Source: Dyadobacter sp. CY345 (GTDB taxonomy: Bacteria; Bacteroidota; Bacteroidia; Cytophagales; Spirosomataceae). From it: a stretch of DNA of 64,000 nt. The stretch's first letter is position 1; each line of letters begins with the position of its first letter. Shown here in pieces: positions 1-9,082 of this stretch. The position numbers and the translations under genes are program-made. The stretch is taken from assembly GCF_021502725.1 (NCBI RefSeq), contig NZ_JAKFFS010000001.1:248001-312000 (forward strand), written 5' to 3'. The notes beneath the pieces are model-generated. The model did not search any database. It saw only the letters and a program-made list of their open reading frames with translations, and was not told the origin of the DNA.

Positions 1-136
1 TTGCAAGTTCCTCGGTATCTAGCGGAGCGCCGGAATCTCCTTCCACACAGCATGCACCCAAACATTTGTCAAGATTACAAACAAAAAGCTGGTCTTCGAT
101 ATCATCGCTGATGCATGTATTATCAATAAGTATCAC
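1..136 (-). CDS. DUF3109 family protein, N-terminal fragment
   Basis: This is the first 45 codons of a gene that runs off the left edge. The reading frame opens at a GTG (136-134), giving ILIDNTCISDDIEDQLF, followed by a cysteine cluster of the form CNLDKCLGACCVEGDSGAPL. That opening and the C-x4-C-x3-CC spacing match the start of the DUF3109 family, small cysteine-rich proteins common in Bacteroidota that probably bind a metal or Fe-S centre; their function is not established. It lies 15 bp after the stop of the lytic transglycosylase gene on the same strand and is probably co-transcribed with it. The family's usual start is MILIDNT, which supports GTG as the initiator. Everything beyond residue 45 lies outside the window. 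Confidence 0.8.
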   Translation of the reverse strand, partial: MILIDNTCISDDIEDQLFVCNLDKCLGACCVEGDSGAPLDTEELA

Positions 137-151
137 AGTGAAATATTGTTA

Positions 152-2377
152 TTATGGTATTTTAAGTTTCTGTCCGACTTTAACAGTGTTGCCAGAAAGT
201 TTGTTCAGTTTTTGTATCTCTTCAACACTCACCTGATAATTTTGTGATATACGGAAAAGTGTCTCGCCGGCTGCAACGGTATGCGTTCTAGGTCCGGATG
301 TGTTTGCTGATCTTTCAACTTCTGCTCCTGATTTCGAAGTAGCAGCCACACCAGATGCTTTCTTAACGATCAGTTTTTGTCCAACACTCAGTTTTACGAC
401 ATCATTAAGATTATTCAGTGCCAGCAATTCTTTCACAGTGAGATTGTTCATTCTGGAAATGCTGTAAAAAGTTTGTCCCTGCTCCACTGTATGAAACACA
501 TTTGATTCTCTTGCTGAGGTAACCGCAGGCTTTTCTTTAACTGGGGGTAAGGGATTATCAAAGGCTACTGGCTGCGTATTAGCTGGTGTTCTTGAAGCAT
601 TTTCCGATGGAGTGGAGAATAAATCTGCGTCAGCTGATCTTCTCGCAACAGGTTTCTGAGCTGGCTTCGCAGCAGGTCTTGCCGTTGGTTCTTTTGGTTC
701 ATCAGCTGGTTTGAAAGAACCGTCGTTTCCATCCTGCGTAATAATTACGACGCGGTCGTTAGTATTGGTTGAAGGTTTTGAGGCCACAACTGGCACTTCA
801 ACAGTTTTTGCAGGAGCACTTGTTGCGGGAGCAGCAGGAGTAACACCTGGCTGAAAAGCCTGGTTTTCCTTCGCGATACTACTTTCGTTTTTATCAACCA
901 GCACAGGCGTATATTTTTTACGGCCAGCGGCGTTCGCAGGAATATCGTTCGTTGCCGATGGCTGCGTTTTTGAAGGAGCTGATGCAATTGCAGGCTCGGT
1001 AACTTGTTCTTCCGGTTTTTGTTTAATTATTTCGACAGGCTGGTTTTTCGGACGTTTTTTGTTTAACCAAACCACCTGGCCAGTTTGTATCGGATATGTT
1101 TTGCTGATTGTCCGGTTGTATTTCAAAAGATTTACTAAACGCAAGCCATACTGTTGCGAAATACTCTGCCATGAATCTCCGGTTTTTGCTGTGTGAAATG
1201 GCGTTGCAGCTTTCTTGTTTTTCTTGGCCAGATAGTAAATATTTCCCGGGATGACAGGCATGTCAGCAGTCAGATCATTAAATCTTCTGAACTTCGCTGT
1301 TCTTAGTTTCCCTGCACTTGCCAGCGACTTGTCAGTATCTCCAGCGCGCGCCTCAATACCCGGAAGGCCATTAATTTCAAAAAACGAATAACCACCTTTA
1401 TCGTTGGACGGAGCTCCGGATTTTTTCAGGCTTGGAAATCCGGTTGCATCGGAAGTTGAACTCGTGGAAGCAAGCGTTGGAGTAGTCTGAGTAGTTTCCG
1501 TTTGCTCAGGCAATGATAATTTTGAGCGAACAAATGCCACCTGATTTGTTGCTACCGGAACTGTCAATAAATATTCTCTGTCCGTAGGGATTTTGTTATC
1601 ACTTACCCAACGGTTGTAACTTTTAAGATCACCTTCTGAAATTTCAAGATATTTTGCGATTTCAGCAAAAGTTTTTCCTTTTCCATATTCAGACTCGATA
1701 AGAACCATATTATTAGCCGAACGGTATCTGTCCAGACCAGCTTCAAGTGCTATTTTATGTGCGAAGAAACGAAGCATATAACGGTCTGTTTTTCCAGTCA
1801 AAACCACTTCACGCGCATAGGCCCAGTTAGCAGGAACAAGTTTTCTGACCCCACCAACTCCTTGGTAATAAGAATACAAGGCCGAAACCCAGTTGTTGAG
1901 CTGTTGATTATTTTTTTTCAGATACCAGGCAGCAGCATGTGTGGATGAACTGATATTTTTTCTTTCGTCAACATCTTTGTCAACTCTCAAATTCAACTCG
2001 ATCGCGGTTTCCGGTTTGAATTGCCAGAAACCAACAGCGTTTGAACTTGACACGACGTCAGGTTTGAAAGAACTTTCCTGCACAGCCAGATATTTAAAAT
2101 CGATAGGAACTTCTTCGTCCATCAATATACTTTCAACAATTGGGAAATATAAAATTGCCCGGTCGAGTTTTTCTTCCCAGAACTTTTTGTTTGACATCAG
2201 GCTTCTGATATCCTCTTCGATCAGGTTTTGAGCATTGCGGTCAAATTTCACTGTAATTCCACCAAAAAGAACGCTCGGTGGGATCTCTGGAGTCTGCGCT
2301 TTTGCCAGATTTACCTGAACAAAAATCAATAGTATTAGTGTGGTCAGTTTAAAGTATGCGCTGGGAATTCTGTTCAT
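152..2377 (-). CDS. LysM-containing lytic murein transglycosylase (MltD-like)
   Basis: The 741-residue exported protein probably cleaves peptidoglycan glycan strands in the periplasm. A signal peptide covers about residues 1-28 (ending NLAKAQ). The SLT domain spans about residues 80-230; its catalytic glutamate is E101 in YLAVQESSFKPDVV, followed by the family's AVGFWQF motif. Three LysM peptidoglycan-binding modules follow: one near residues 396-445 (FHTAKTGDSWQSISQQYG), and two at the C-terminus near 628-672 and 698-741 (THTVAAGETLFRISQNY). Between the first and second lies a long Pro/Ala/Thr-rich, probably disordered linker, which accounts for the size well above E. coli MltD. It sits 35 bp after the O-methyltransferase gene and 15 bp before the DUF3109 gene, so the three may form one transcript. 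The family call is firm; the glycan specificity is not visible. Confidence 0.9.
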   Translation of the reverse strand: MNRIPSAYFKLTTLILLIFVQVNLAKAQTPEIPPSVLFGGITVKFDRNAQNLIEEDIRSLMSNKKFWEEKLDRAILYFPIVESILMDEEVPIDFKYLAVQESSFKPDVVSSSNAVGFWQFKPETAIELNLRVDKDVDERKNISSSTHAAAWYLKKNNQQLNNWVSALYSYYQGVGGVRKLVPANWAYAREVVLTGKTDRYMLRFFAHKIALEAGLDRYRSANNMVLIESEYGKGKTFAEIAKYLEISEGDLKSYNRWVSDNKIPTDREYLLTVPVATNQVAFVRSKLSLPEQTETTQTTPTLASTSSTSDATGFPSLKKSGAPSNDKGGYSFFEINGLPGIEARAGDTDKSLASAGKLRTAKFRRFNDLTADMPVIPGNIYYLAKKNKKAATPFHTAKTGDSWQSISQQYGLRLVNLLKYNRTISKTYPIQTGQVVWLNKKRPKNQPVEIIKQKPEEQVTEPAIASAPSKTQPSATNDIPANAAGRKKYTPVLVDKNESSIAKENQAFQPGVTPAAPATSAPAKTVEVPVVASKPSTNTNDRVVIITQDGNDGSFKPADEPKEPTARPAAKPAQKPVARRSADADLFSTPSENASRTPANTQPVAFDNPLPPVKEKPAVTSARESNVFHTVEQGQTFYSISRMNNLTVKELLALNNLNDVVKLSVGQKLIVKKASGVAATSKSGAEVERSANTSGPRTHTVAAGETLFRISQNYQVSVEEIQKLNKLSGNTVKVGQKLKIP

Positions 2378-2412
2378 AAATAGTGAAAGCTTGGCTTGTT
2401 TGATGTTGTGAA

Positions 2413-3057
2413 TTACAGTTTTTGAAGAATCATCAGTCCATCACGGATCGGTAACAAAACATTGGATACACGATTGTCTTCCTGCATCATTTTGTTGAAA
2501 TCCATTAATGCCTGCGTATCCTTATCAATTTTTTTTAATTCTTTATCGAAGACCTTTCCGCTCCATAGGACATTGTCCGCAAGAATAAATCCGCCTGGTC
2601 TTACTTTGTCAAGACATAGGTTGAAGTATGAAATGTAGTTAATTTTATCCGCATCCATAAACACCAGATCAAAAGTATCGCTTAAAGTCGGGATGATGTC
2701 AACTGCATTTCCAATGATATAATCGATCTGGTCAGCAAATTCAGACTTGTCGAAATACCGTCTCGTCAAAGTTTCCAGTTCTTCGTTGATATCGATGGTA
2801 ATTAGTTTTCCATCTTTTTGTAAACCCTCACAAAGACAAAGTGCTGAATAACCGGTGTAAGTACCGATTTCTAAGATTTTTTCAGGACGTACCATCCTGG
2901 AAATCATGGATAAAAAACGTCCCTGCAGATGCCCGGAAAGCATCCGCGGATTAAGTACGTTCGCGTGCGTCTCTCTGTTTAGAGATTTTAGCAATTCGTT
3001 TTCATTCTCAGTATGAGTTTCGGAATACGCTTCTATTTCCTCTGCCAGAAACTTCAT
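2413..3057 (-). CDS. Class I SAM-dependent O-methyltransferase (caffeoyl-CoA OMT-like)
   Basis: The 214-residue soluble protein transfers a methyl group from S-adenosylmethionine to a hydroxyl of an unknown small molecule. The SAM-binding motif I is ILEIGTYTGYSALCL near residue 62. A metal-binding motif FMDADK lies near residue 133, and LADNVLWSG near residue 158 supplies the second acidic/Asn metal ligand. This set (Asp of DADK plus DN of ADNVLWSG) is typical of the cation-dependent methyltransferase_3 family. Length matches bacterial members (about 210-220). It is the first gene of a probable operon with the lytic transglycosylase, 35 bp downstream. Terminator 3093-3140 separates it from rfbA. 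The physiological substrate cannot be told from the sequence. Confidence 0.88.
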   Translation of the reverse strand: MKFLAEEIEAYSETHTENENELLKSLNRETHANVLNPRMLSGHLQGRFLSMISRMVRPEKILEIGTYTGYSALCLCEGLQKDGKLITIDINEELETLTRRYFDKSEFADQIDYIIGNAVDIIPTLSDTFDLVFMDADKINYISYFNLCLDKVRPGGFILADNVLWSGKVFDKELKKIDKDTQALMDFNKMMQEDNRVSNVLLPIRDGLMILQKL

Positions 3058-3092
3058 TTAGTGAATGCGTTTTTTTACTATTATGAATTGTA

Positions 3093-3140
3093 AAAGCAGT
3101 TGGCCTTGAAGTTTTTACTCTTCAAACGACCAACTGCTTT
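3093..3140 (-). terminator. Stem-loop terminator after rfbA
   Basis: An 11-bp perfect stem (aaagcagttgg / ccaactgcttt) encloses a second 6-bp stem (ttgaag / cttcaa) with loop tttttact. It lies 11 bp after the rfbA stop. In the minus direction the stem ends in a short T run (CTTTTAC), consistent with a factor-independent terminator between the sugar-nucleotide genes and the methyltransferase operon. Confidence 0.75.
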
Positions 3141-3151
3141 ATACCTTAAAT

Positions 3152-4018
3152 TTATAAGTGAGCAACCAAGCCCTGAAGATATTTTCCGTATCCGCTCTTA
3201 ACCAACGGTTTAGCAATTTCCTTCAATTGCTCCACATTGATATAGCCCATACGGTAAGCAATTTCTTCAATACATCCGATTTTTAAACCCTGACGTTCTT
3301 CAATCACCTGTACAAACTGGCCGGCCTGCATTAACGATTCAAAAGTACCCGTATCCAGCCATGCAGTTCCACGGTTCAAGACGCCAACTTTCAGTTTGCC
3401 TTTTTCTAGATAAACGCGGTTCACATCCGTAATCTCCAATTCTCCTCTTGGAGAAGGCGGAATACTTTTCGCGATTTGTACGACGTCATTATCATAAAAA
3501 TATAAGCCCGGAACAGCATAGTTTGACTTTGGTATTTCCGGTTTCTCTTCAATAGAAAGCGCATTGAAATCTTTATCAAATTCAACAACACCGTAACGCT
3601 CAGGATCATGGACCTGGTATGCGAAAATAACACCTCCGTCCGGATCGTTGTTTGATTGAAGCAATTGCGAAAGACCTGATCCGTAGAAAATATTATCACC
3701 AAGAATCAACGCTACCTTATCATTACCAATAAATTCTTCTCCAATGATGAATGCCTGCGCAAGCCCGTCCGGACTTGGCTGAACTGCATAACTGATCGTG
3801 CAGCCAAGGCGGGTTCCGTCGCCCAGAAGTTTTTCGAAATGTGGCAGATCGTGTGGCGTTGAAATGATCAAAATTTCACGAATCCCTGCCAGCATTAATA
3901 TAGACAAAGGGTAATAAATCATTGGCTTATCATAAACTGGCATAAGCTGTTTACTAACGGCCAAAGTAAGCGGATGAAGTCTTGTGCCGGATCCGCCGGC
4001 TAAAATAATTCCTTTCAT
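3152..4018 (-). CDS. rfbA: Glucose-1-phosphate thymidylyltransferase
   Basis: This 288-residue cytoplasmic enzyme joins dTTP and glucose-1-phosphate to give dTDP-glucose, the first step of dTDP-L-rhamnose synthesis. The nucleotidyltransferase signature [11 protein letters not shown] is at residues 8-18. Further family motifs are [25 protein letters not shown] near residue 109 and the sugar-binding [20 protein letters not shown] near residue 157. The length is exactly that of RmlA/RfbA. It lies 103 bp downstream of rfbB on the same strand, so galE, rfbB and rfbA probably belong to one sugar-nucleotide unit. The epimerase rfbC and reductase rfbD needed to finish dTDP-rhamnose are not in this window. 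Confidence 0.97.
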   Translation of the reverse strand: MKGIILAGGSGTRLHPLTLAVSKQLMPVYDKPMIYYPLSILMLAGIREILIISTPHDLPHFEKLLGDGTRLGCTISYAVQPSPDGLAQAFIIGEEFIGNDKVALILGDNIFYGSGLSQLLQSNNDPDGGVIFAYQVHDPERYGVVEFDKDFNALSIEEKPEIPKSNYAVPGLYFYDNDVVQIAKSIPPSPRGELEITDVNRVYLEKGKLKVGVLNRGTAWLDTGTFESLMQAGQFVQVIEERQGLKIGCIEEIAYRMGYINVEQLKEIAKPLVKSGYGKYLQGLVAHL

Positions 4019-4121
4019 TTTTTAACTTTCAATGTTTGTATAGTTGATGCCTGGATGATTTGTTGGCCTTATCCGTTCAAAATGTTCTAAACTATAAGGT
4101 TAATGACTTCAAACTTACAAA

Positions 4122-5177
4122 CTATCTTGTGGAGTACATGCCTTCGTAATATTTTTGATACTCGCCTGAAGTGACGTTGTTTAGCCATTCCTGGTTATCC
4201 AGATACCATGTAACTGTTCTTTCCAAACCTTCTTCAAATTGAAGCGATGGTTTCCATCCCAATTCTTCCGAAAGCTTCGTTGCATCAATTGCATAACGCA
4301 GATCGTGGCCTGCGCGGTCTGTCACGTAAGTGATCAATTTTTCAGTTTCACCTTCTGCACGGTTCAGTTTTTTGTCCATAACCCGGCATAACAAAAGAAC
4401 CAGATCCAGGTTTTTCCATTCGTTATGGCCGCCAATGTTATAGGTTTCGCCGTTTTTGCCGCTGTGGAAAATAGTATCAATAGCGATTGCGTGATCTTCT
4501 ACGAAAAGCCAGTCACGAACATTTTCACCTTTTCCGTAAACAGGAAGCGGTTTGCTTTGTAAAATATTATGGATCATCAACGGAATAAGCTTTTCCGGAA
4601 AATGATTTGGTCCGTAGTTATTCGAGCAGTTTGAGATTACAACCGGAAGATTGTAAGTATTGTGGTATGCTCTCACAAAATGATCCGAAGAGGCCTTCGA
4701 AGCAGAGTATGGAGAACGGGGATCATAACTTGTCGTTTCTGTAAAGAACGTTCCCGGATCATGTAATTCACCATATACCTCGTCAGTTGAAACATGGTAA
4801 AATCTGTGATCTGAAAGATTTTCTTTCCAGGCTTTTTTTGCTGAGTTAAGCAAATTAACTGTTCCAACGACATTGGTCATTACAAATGACATCGGATCAG
4901 AAATGGAACGGTCTACATGACTTTCAGCTGCAAGGTGAATAATTCCATGAAAATCATTCTCAGAAATTAGTTTGTCAATGAATTCAGCATCAACGATATC
5001 GCCTTTTACAAATGTATAATTCGGCGCGTTTTCGATGTCGCGAAGATTTTCCAAATTACCTGCATAAGTCAGGGCATCCAGATTATAAATGTGGTACTCA
5101 GGATGATGAACTACGAATCTGCGAACTACGTGTGAACCAATAAAGCCGGCACCGCCTGTGATTAATATTTTTTTCAT
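4122..5177 (-). CDS. rfbB: dTDP-glucose 4,6-dehydratase
   Basis: The 351-residue NAD-dependent short-chain dehydrogenase converts dTDP-glucose into dTDP-4-keto-6-deoxyglucose. The N-terminal Rossmann motif is ITGGAGFIGSHVV. The catalytic region has HVSTDEVYGEL (Thr-Asp-Glu triad) and YSASKASSDH (the YxxxK pair). The ATG at 5177 was chosen because the protein then begins MKKILITGGAGFIG like its relatives, and because it overlaps the galE stop in the sequence ATGA (5174-5177), a typical translational-coupling arrangement. An in-frame start 33 bp upstream would add a peptide not seen in the family. It acts between galE and rfbA in the same probable operon. Confidence 0.96.
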   Translation of the reverse strand: MKKILITGGAGFIGSHVVRRFVVHHPEYHIYNLDALTYAGNLENLRDIENAPNYTFVKGDIVDAEFIDKLISENDFHGIIHLAAESHVDRSISDPMSFVMTNVVGTVNLLNSAKKAWKENLSDHRFYHVSTDEVYGELHDPGTFFTETTSYDPRSPYSASKASSDHFVRAYHNTYNLPVVISNCSNNYGPNHFPEKLIPLMIHNILQSKPLPVYGKGENVRDWLFVEDHAIAIDTIFHSGKNGETYNIGGHNEWKNLDLVLLLCRVMDKKLNRAEGETEKLITYVTDRAGHDLRYAIDATKLSEELGWKPSLQFEEGLERTVTWYLDNQEWLNNVTSGEYQKYYEGMYSTR

Positions 5178-6193
5178 TTTGTTTGTGTAATTTTTAATTG
5201 CCAATTCCACGCGTCAAGTAGTGCATCTGCCATGGTTTTTTCTGCCGTCCATTTCATTATGGAATTTACTTTGTCTGACTGGGCGTAAATTTTCTCTACA
5301 TCACCTTCGCGACGGGGACCGATTGAATAATTTAGTTTTACGCCGGTTACTTTTTCAAAGGTATTTATAAGTTCCAAAACCGTATAACCTTGTCCTGTTC
5401 CAACATTAAATACATCGTAGTAATTTTTTTCCTTTTCTTCATCCAAAAGAATAAGTGCCTTAAGATGGGCTTTTGCAAGATCCACCACATGAATAAAATC
5501 ACGCACACAGGTACCGTCGGCTGTATCGTAATCGCTTCCAAAAACGGTTAGAGATTTACGTAGTCCGGCTGCTGTTTGCGTAATGAAAGGGACAAGATTG
5601 CTCGGGACGCCATTTGGCAATTCGCCGATTAAGGAAGTTTTATGAGCCCCGATTGGATTAAAATAGCGTAGTGAAAGGGCCTTGATTCCAGGTGCCGCAT
5701 GAACGTGGTCACGAATGATATCCTCGGCTATTGCTTTCGTGTTTCCGTAGGGAGACGTAGCAGGTTTGCGTGGCGTGCTTTCCGTAACTGGCAGCGCATC
5801 CGGTTGGCCGTAAACTGTGCAGGAAGACGAAAATACAAATTTGTCAACATTATATTCTTTCATTACTTTTAGTAACACAAGCAGAGAAAGAATATTGTTT
5901 TCGTAGTAAGCAAGCGGTTTTTCTACTGATTCGCCGACTGCTTTAAAGGCCGCAAAGTGAATAACTCCGTCAAATTTTTCCTTTTCAAAAACAGCTCTTA
6001 CTTTTTCGATATCATTACAATCGATCTCGTAAAAGGGGAAATCTTTTCCCGTAATGCCTTTAATTCCGTTGAGTACTTCGCGATTTGAATTGTAGAGATT
6101 GTCAAGAATAACAGGTTCGAATCCTGCCTCATGAAGTTCTACAACAGTGTGTGAACCTATAAAACCAGCGCCGCCGGTAACAAGAATTTTCAT
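5174..6193 (-). CDS. galE: UDP-glucose 4-epimerase
   Basis: This 339-residue NAD-dependent enzyme interconverts UDP-glucose and UDP-galactose (or the N-acetyl forms) for glycan synthesis. The Rossmann motif VTGGAGFIGSHTV opens the protein. The catalytic Ser/Tyr/Lys are visible in FSSSCTVYGQP and SPYGNTKA. The substrate-binding ALSLRYFNPIGAH and the late RREGDVEKIYA are standard GalE signatures, and the length is normal (338 in E. coli). Its stop overlaps the rfbB start by 4 bp. It is the first gene of the minus-strand sugar-nucleotide operon; its promoter should lie in 6194-6406, which it shares with the divergent gene. Confidence 0.96.
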   Translation of the reverse strand: MKILVTGGAGFIGSHTVVELHEAGFEPVILDNLYNSNREVLNGIKGITGKDFPFYEIDCNDIEKVRAVFEKEKFDGVIHFAAFKAVGESVEKPLAYYENNILSLLVLLKVMKEYNVDKFVFSSSCTVYGQPDALPVTESTPRKPATSPYGNTKAIAEDIIRDHVHAAPGIKALSLRYFNPIGAHKTSLIGELPNGVPSNLVPFITQTAAGLRKSLTVFGSDYDTADGTCVRDFIHVVDLAKAHLKALILLDEEKEKNYYDVFNVGTGQGYTVLELINTFEKVTGVKLNYSIGPRREGDVEKIYAQSDKVNSIMKWTAEKTMADALLDAWNWQLKITQTK

Positions 6194-6406
6194 AGGAATG
6201 ATCTTATAAAGAATAGGTGGTAAGTATGAAAATTGTATTTAAAAGATTCATTTGACACTCCTAAAACTATAATTCGAATAAATATTGACTAAAAAGAGCC
6301 TATTCAAAATACAATTTTTTTCCGGGCAAAAGTAGAAAATTTGACGTCCATAAAAAAAAAATGTTTTTATTTATCCGTTGGTTGTTAAAAGCAGATTCGA
6401 CAGAAA

Positions 6407-7261
6407 ATGAACAAGAGAGAAATAAAAGCGCTGATATCATTGCTTGATGACGAGGATCATGAAGTAATTCAGCACGTTGAGGGGAAGATCTTATCATTAG
6501 GTGGAAACGTCATTCCGTTTTTAGAAACAGAATGGGAAGAAAGCTTTAATCCAATCCTGCAACGGAAGCTGGAAGAACTGATTCATGAGCTGCAATTGAG
6601 TATCATGAACGAAAGATTGCAAGCCTGGAAAAATGGCGGTGGTCTTGATTTACTGGAAGGAATGTGGATTTTGTCAACTTATCATTATCCCGAGCTTTCG
6701 CTGGAAAACCTGAAAACTACGGTTGAGCAGCTTTATTATGATATTTGGATACAGTTTCAGGAGGAAATGAATCCGATTGACCAGATCAAACGGATCAATA
6801 GTATTTTCTTTGGAACAATGAATTTTGCGGCAAACACGAAAAGTTTTCATTCGCCATCAAATTCCATGATTAATGTTGTTTTGGAAAATCGCAGAGGTAA
6901 TCCAATTACGTTGTGTGTGATTTATTTGTTGATCGCGAGAAAACTCGGGCTGCCGGTTTATGGTGTGAACCTACCGAATTTATTTGTATTGACTTATAAA
7001 GGTGAAAACACGCAGTTTTATATCAATGTGTTTAACCGCGGAATTATTTTTTCCAAAACCGATATTGACCACTATATCGCTCAGTTGAATATAAAGCCAA
7101 AAGATATTTTTTATCAGCCATGTACCAACCTTGAAATCATTCAGCGTGTACTTCGGAACCTGATTTTGTCTTATGAAAAAACAGGAGAGCAGGAAAAAAT
7201 CAAGGAGATAGAAGATATTTTGCGCTCCACGCTGGAAACTTTTGAGGACGATAGTATTTAA
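6407..7261 (+). CDS. SirB1 / transglutaminase-like family protein
   Basis: The 284-residue soluble protein belongs to the Transglut_core2 (SirB1) group. The diagnostic stretch is ENRRGNPITLCVIYLLIARKLGLPVYGVNLPNLFVL at about residues 163-198, where the family has RRGNP followed by an aliphatic helix and a GVNxPxHF-like motif. Most SirB1 proteins have Ser where this one has Cys (ITLCVIY), so a Cys at the classical transglutaminase nucleophile position may be kept; whether it is an active enzyme is unknown. The C-terminal region is helical, TPR-like (YEKTGEQEKIKEIEDIL). It ends tail to tail with the phosphopantetheinyl transferase gene, sharing the 4-bp palindrome TTAA (7258-7261). Confidence 0.8.
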   Translation: MNKREIKALISLLDDEDHEVIQHVEGKILSLGGNVIPFLETEWEESFNPILQRKLEELIHELQLSIMNERLQAWKNGGGLDLLEGMWILSTYHYPELSLENLKTTVEQLYYDIWIQFQEEMNPIDQIKRINSIFFGTMNFAANTKSFHSPSNSMINVVLENRRGNPITLCVIYLLIARKLGLPVYGVNLPNLFVLTYKGENTQFYINVFNRGIIFSKTDIDHYIAQLNIKPKDIFYQPCTNLEIIQRVLRNLILSYEKTGEQEKIKEIEDILRSTLETFEDDSI

Positions 7262-7917
7262 ATGGATACCGCAAGGCAGTAATCTTCAAACCAGCGGATA
7301 TGAATAGGAGAATGTATTTTCAGACCATCGTCGTCATCTGTTAATTCACCTTGAATGAGTTTTTGAAAGTTATGGAACGGATTAATATAAATTGAGTTCT
7401 TAAAACTGATTTTCTTTTTCCCGTATAATTTGTAGATCGCTTCCTTTGCGCACCAGTACATGCAGAGCGTGGAAAGTTCATTTTCTGCATGTTCAAATTC
7501 CGGCTCAGAAAGATATTTTGAAGAAGTTCGCTGAAGCTTTGGGTCAGCTTTTTCCATATCAATGCCGACGGGTGCCGAAGGATTAATGACAGCAGCTACA
7601 TAATCAAAAGTATGGGTGATGGAAATGTGAGACGCGTTATTGACTAAAAACGCTTTCCCGTGTTCGTCCTTATGTGTTCCTTCGTAACTGAATCCAAATT
7701 GCTCTACCAGAATTTTGATTAAAATACGGCTTGCCAACCATTCACGCTTTTTTTGTGGATGTGAAATTGTCTCAAAATCCTCCGAATTGTAAGAAGAACC
7801 TAAACTTTGATGCAGTTCTTCTTCTGTTTCTGTCAATTTCCAGAGTAGTAAGGTACTAGTCTCTTCAATCTTTTCGGAATGAACGAGGGGCATAATTATT
7901 CTGTTTAGATCGAGCAT
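7258..7917 (-). CDS. 4'-phosphopantetheinyl transferase superfamily protein
   Basis: The 219-residue enzyme should move the phosphopantetheine arm of coenzyme A onto a carrier-protein serine. The two Mg/CoA-binding motifs are present: PVGIDMEKADPK near residue 116 and MYWCAKEAIYKLYGKK near residue 153 (the WxxKEAxxK signature). The length and a separate N-terminal half identify the Sfp/Gsp-type rather than the 120-residue AcpS type. No polyketide, non-ribosomal peptide or fatty-acid gene is nearby, so the carrier protein it serves cannot be named from context. It overlaps the SirB1-like gene by 4 bp at the 3' ends. Confidence 0.88.
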   Translation of the reverse strand: MLDLNRIIMPLVHSEKIEETSTLLLWKLTETEEELHQSLGSSYNSEDFETISHPQKKREWLASRILIKILVEQFGFSYEGTHKDEHGKAFLVNNASHISITHTFDYVAAVINPSAPVGIDMEKADPKLQRTSSKYLSEPEFEHAENELSTLCMYWCAKEAIYKLYGKKKISFKNSIYINPFHNFQKLIQGELTDDDDGLKIHSPIHIRWFEDYCLAVSI

Positions 7918-8077
7918 TTAGCATTAGAGTTCGGCTCAATCGGTGTCGTAATAAAAAGTCAGTTTTCGTAATCTTTTAATTTTACAAAAGACGACTTAAT
8001 TTTTATATAAATTTACAAAGACAGTTTACTGTTTATAATACTAATTGCTGATAGCCGGCGGCTAAAAGCTCAAAGAA

Positions 8078-8980
8078 ATGATAATTAGCAAAGTAGATAC
8101 TTTTTCCGGGCACCGTGACAGTGTTTATACAATTATTTCGAATAATTCGTCCCACGGTTTTTATTCTGCCGGAGGTGATGGATTTGTGATCGATTGGGAT
8201 TTAAAAAAACCAGATATGGGGAAACTGGTTGCACGAGCGGGCGTTTCCGTGTACGCACTTTGTTTCGATCATGCCAGCCAATTTCTCTGGATTGGTCAGA
8301 ATTTTGAAGGAATCCAGATTCTTGATACCATTAATAACAAGATTGAATACACTTCAAAAGTAACCTCCTCTGCTATTTTTGAAATAAAAATATGGCAAAA
8401 CAAAGCGTTGCTGGCTTTGGGTGACGGCGTGATTGCAGTAGTGGACGTGCCAACGCTTGCCGTACAAAAGCATATCAAAGTTTCAAACAAAAGTGTCAGG
8501 TCAATTTCTGTTAATGAAAAAACAGGAGAATTTGCTGTCGGCGACAGTGATTTTAATGTTAATATCTTCGATTTCGACGGATTTAAATTAAAAAAGACAA
8601 TTTCTGCACACACTAATTCCGTTTTTTCCGTTCAATATTCTCCGGATGGGAATTTTCTGTTTAGCACGGGGCGTGATGCCCATGTTAAAATCTGGGACGT
8701 TTTTAACCATTATGAGCCGGTGACGGATATTGCAGCGCATATGTATGCCGTCAATCATGTTACTTTCAGTCCGGACGGAAAGTTTTTCGCAACCTGCAGT
8801 ATGGATAAATCAATCAAGTTATGGGACGCAGGAACTTTCAGGCTGAAAAAAATAATTGACCGGTCAAGATTAGCCGGTCATGCCACTTCGGTCAACAAAT
8901 TGTTATGGACGGATTACGAAAATCAGCTTGTGTCTTGCAGTGACGATCGAATGATTTCGGTCTGGGAAATCGCCATATAA
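8078..8980 (+). CDS. WD40 repeat protein
   Basis: The 300-residue cytoplasmic protein is built almost wholly of WD40 repeats and should fold as one beta-propeller of six or seven blades. Repeat ends are seen at VIDWDL, VKIWDVF, IKLWDAG and ISVWEIAI, with the usual GH/AH starts at SGHRDSV, AHTNSVFS, AHMYAVNH and AGHATSVN. No enzyme motif or signal peptide is present; such proteins act as scaffolds. It stands alone between the phosphopantetheinyl transferase (divergent, 160 bp away) and the DivIVA-domain gene, 102 bp downstream on the same strand. The partner is unknown. Confidence 0.85.
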   Translation: MIISKVDTFSGHRDSVYTIISNNSSHGFYSAGGDGFVIDWDLKKPDMGKLVARAGVSVYALCFDHASQFLWIGQNFEGIQILDTINNKIEYTSKVTSSAIFEIKIWQNKALLALGDGVIAVVDVPTLAVQKHIKVSNKSVRSISVNEKTGEFAVGDSDFNVNIFDFDGFKLKKTISAHTNSVFSVQYSPDGNFLFSTGRDAHVKIWDVFNHYEPVTDIAAHMYAVNHVTFSPDGKFFATCSMDKSIKLWDAGTFRLKKIIDRSRLAGHATSVNKLLWTDYENQLVSCSDDRMISVWEIAI

Positions 8981-9082
8981 TATGGCTTAAAAGTGTAATT
9001 ATACCAAATACTTTGAAATGTACAGGATATGTCTTTATCTTAGACGACTGTTACGAATTATAATTTAACGCATATATCCATC

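Noticed and set aside
6112-6128. tRNA-like TTCGAATCC motif
   Set aside because: It lies inside galE codons and no acceptor stem or cloverleaf can be formed around it.
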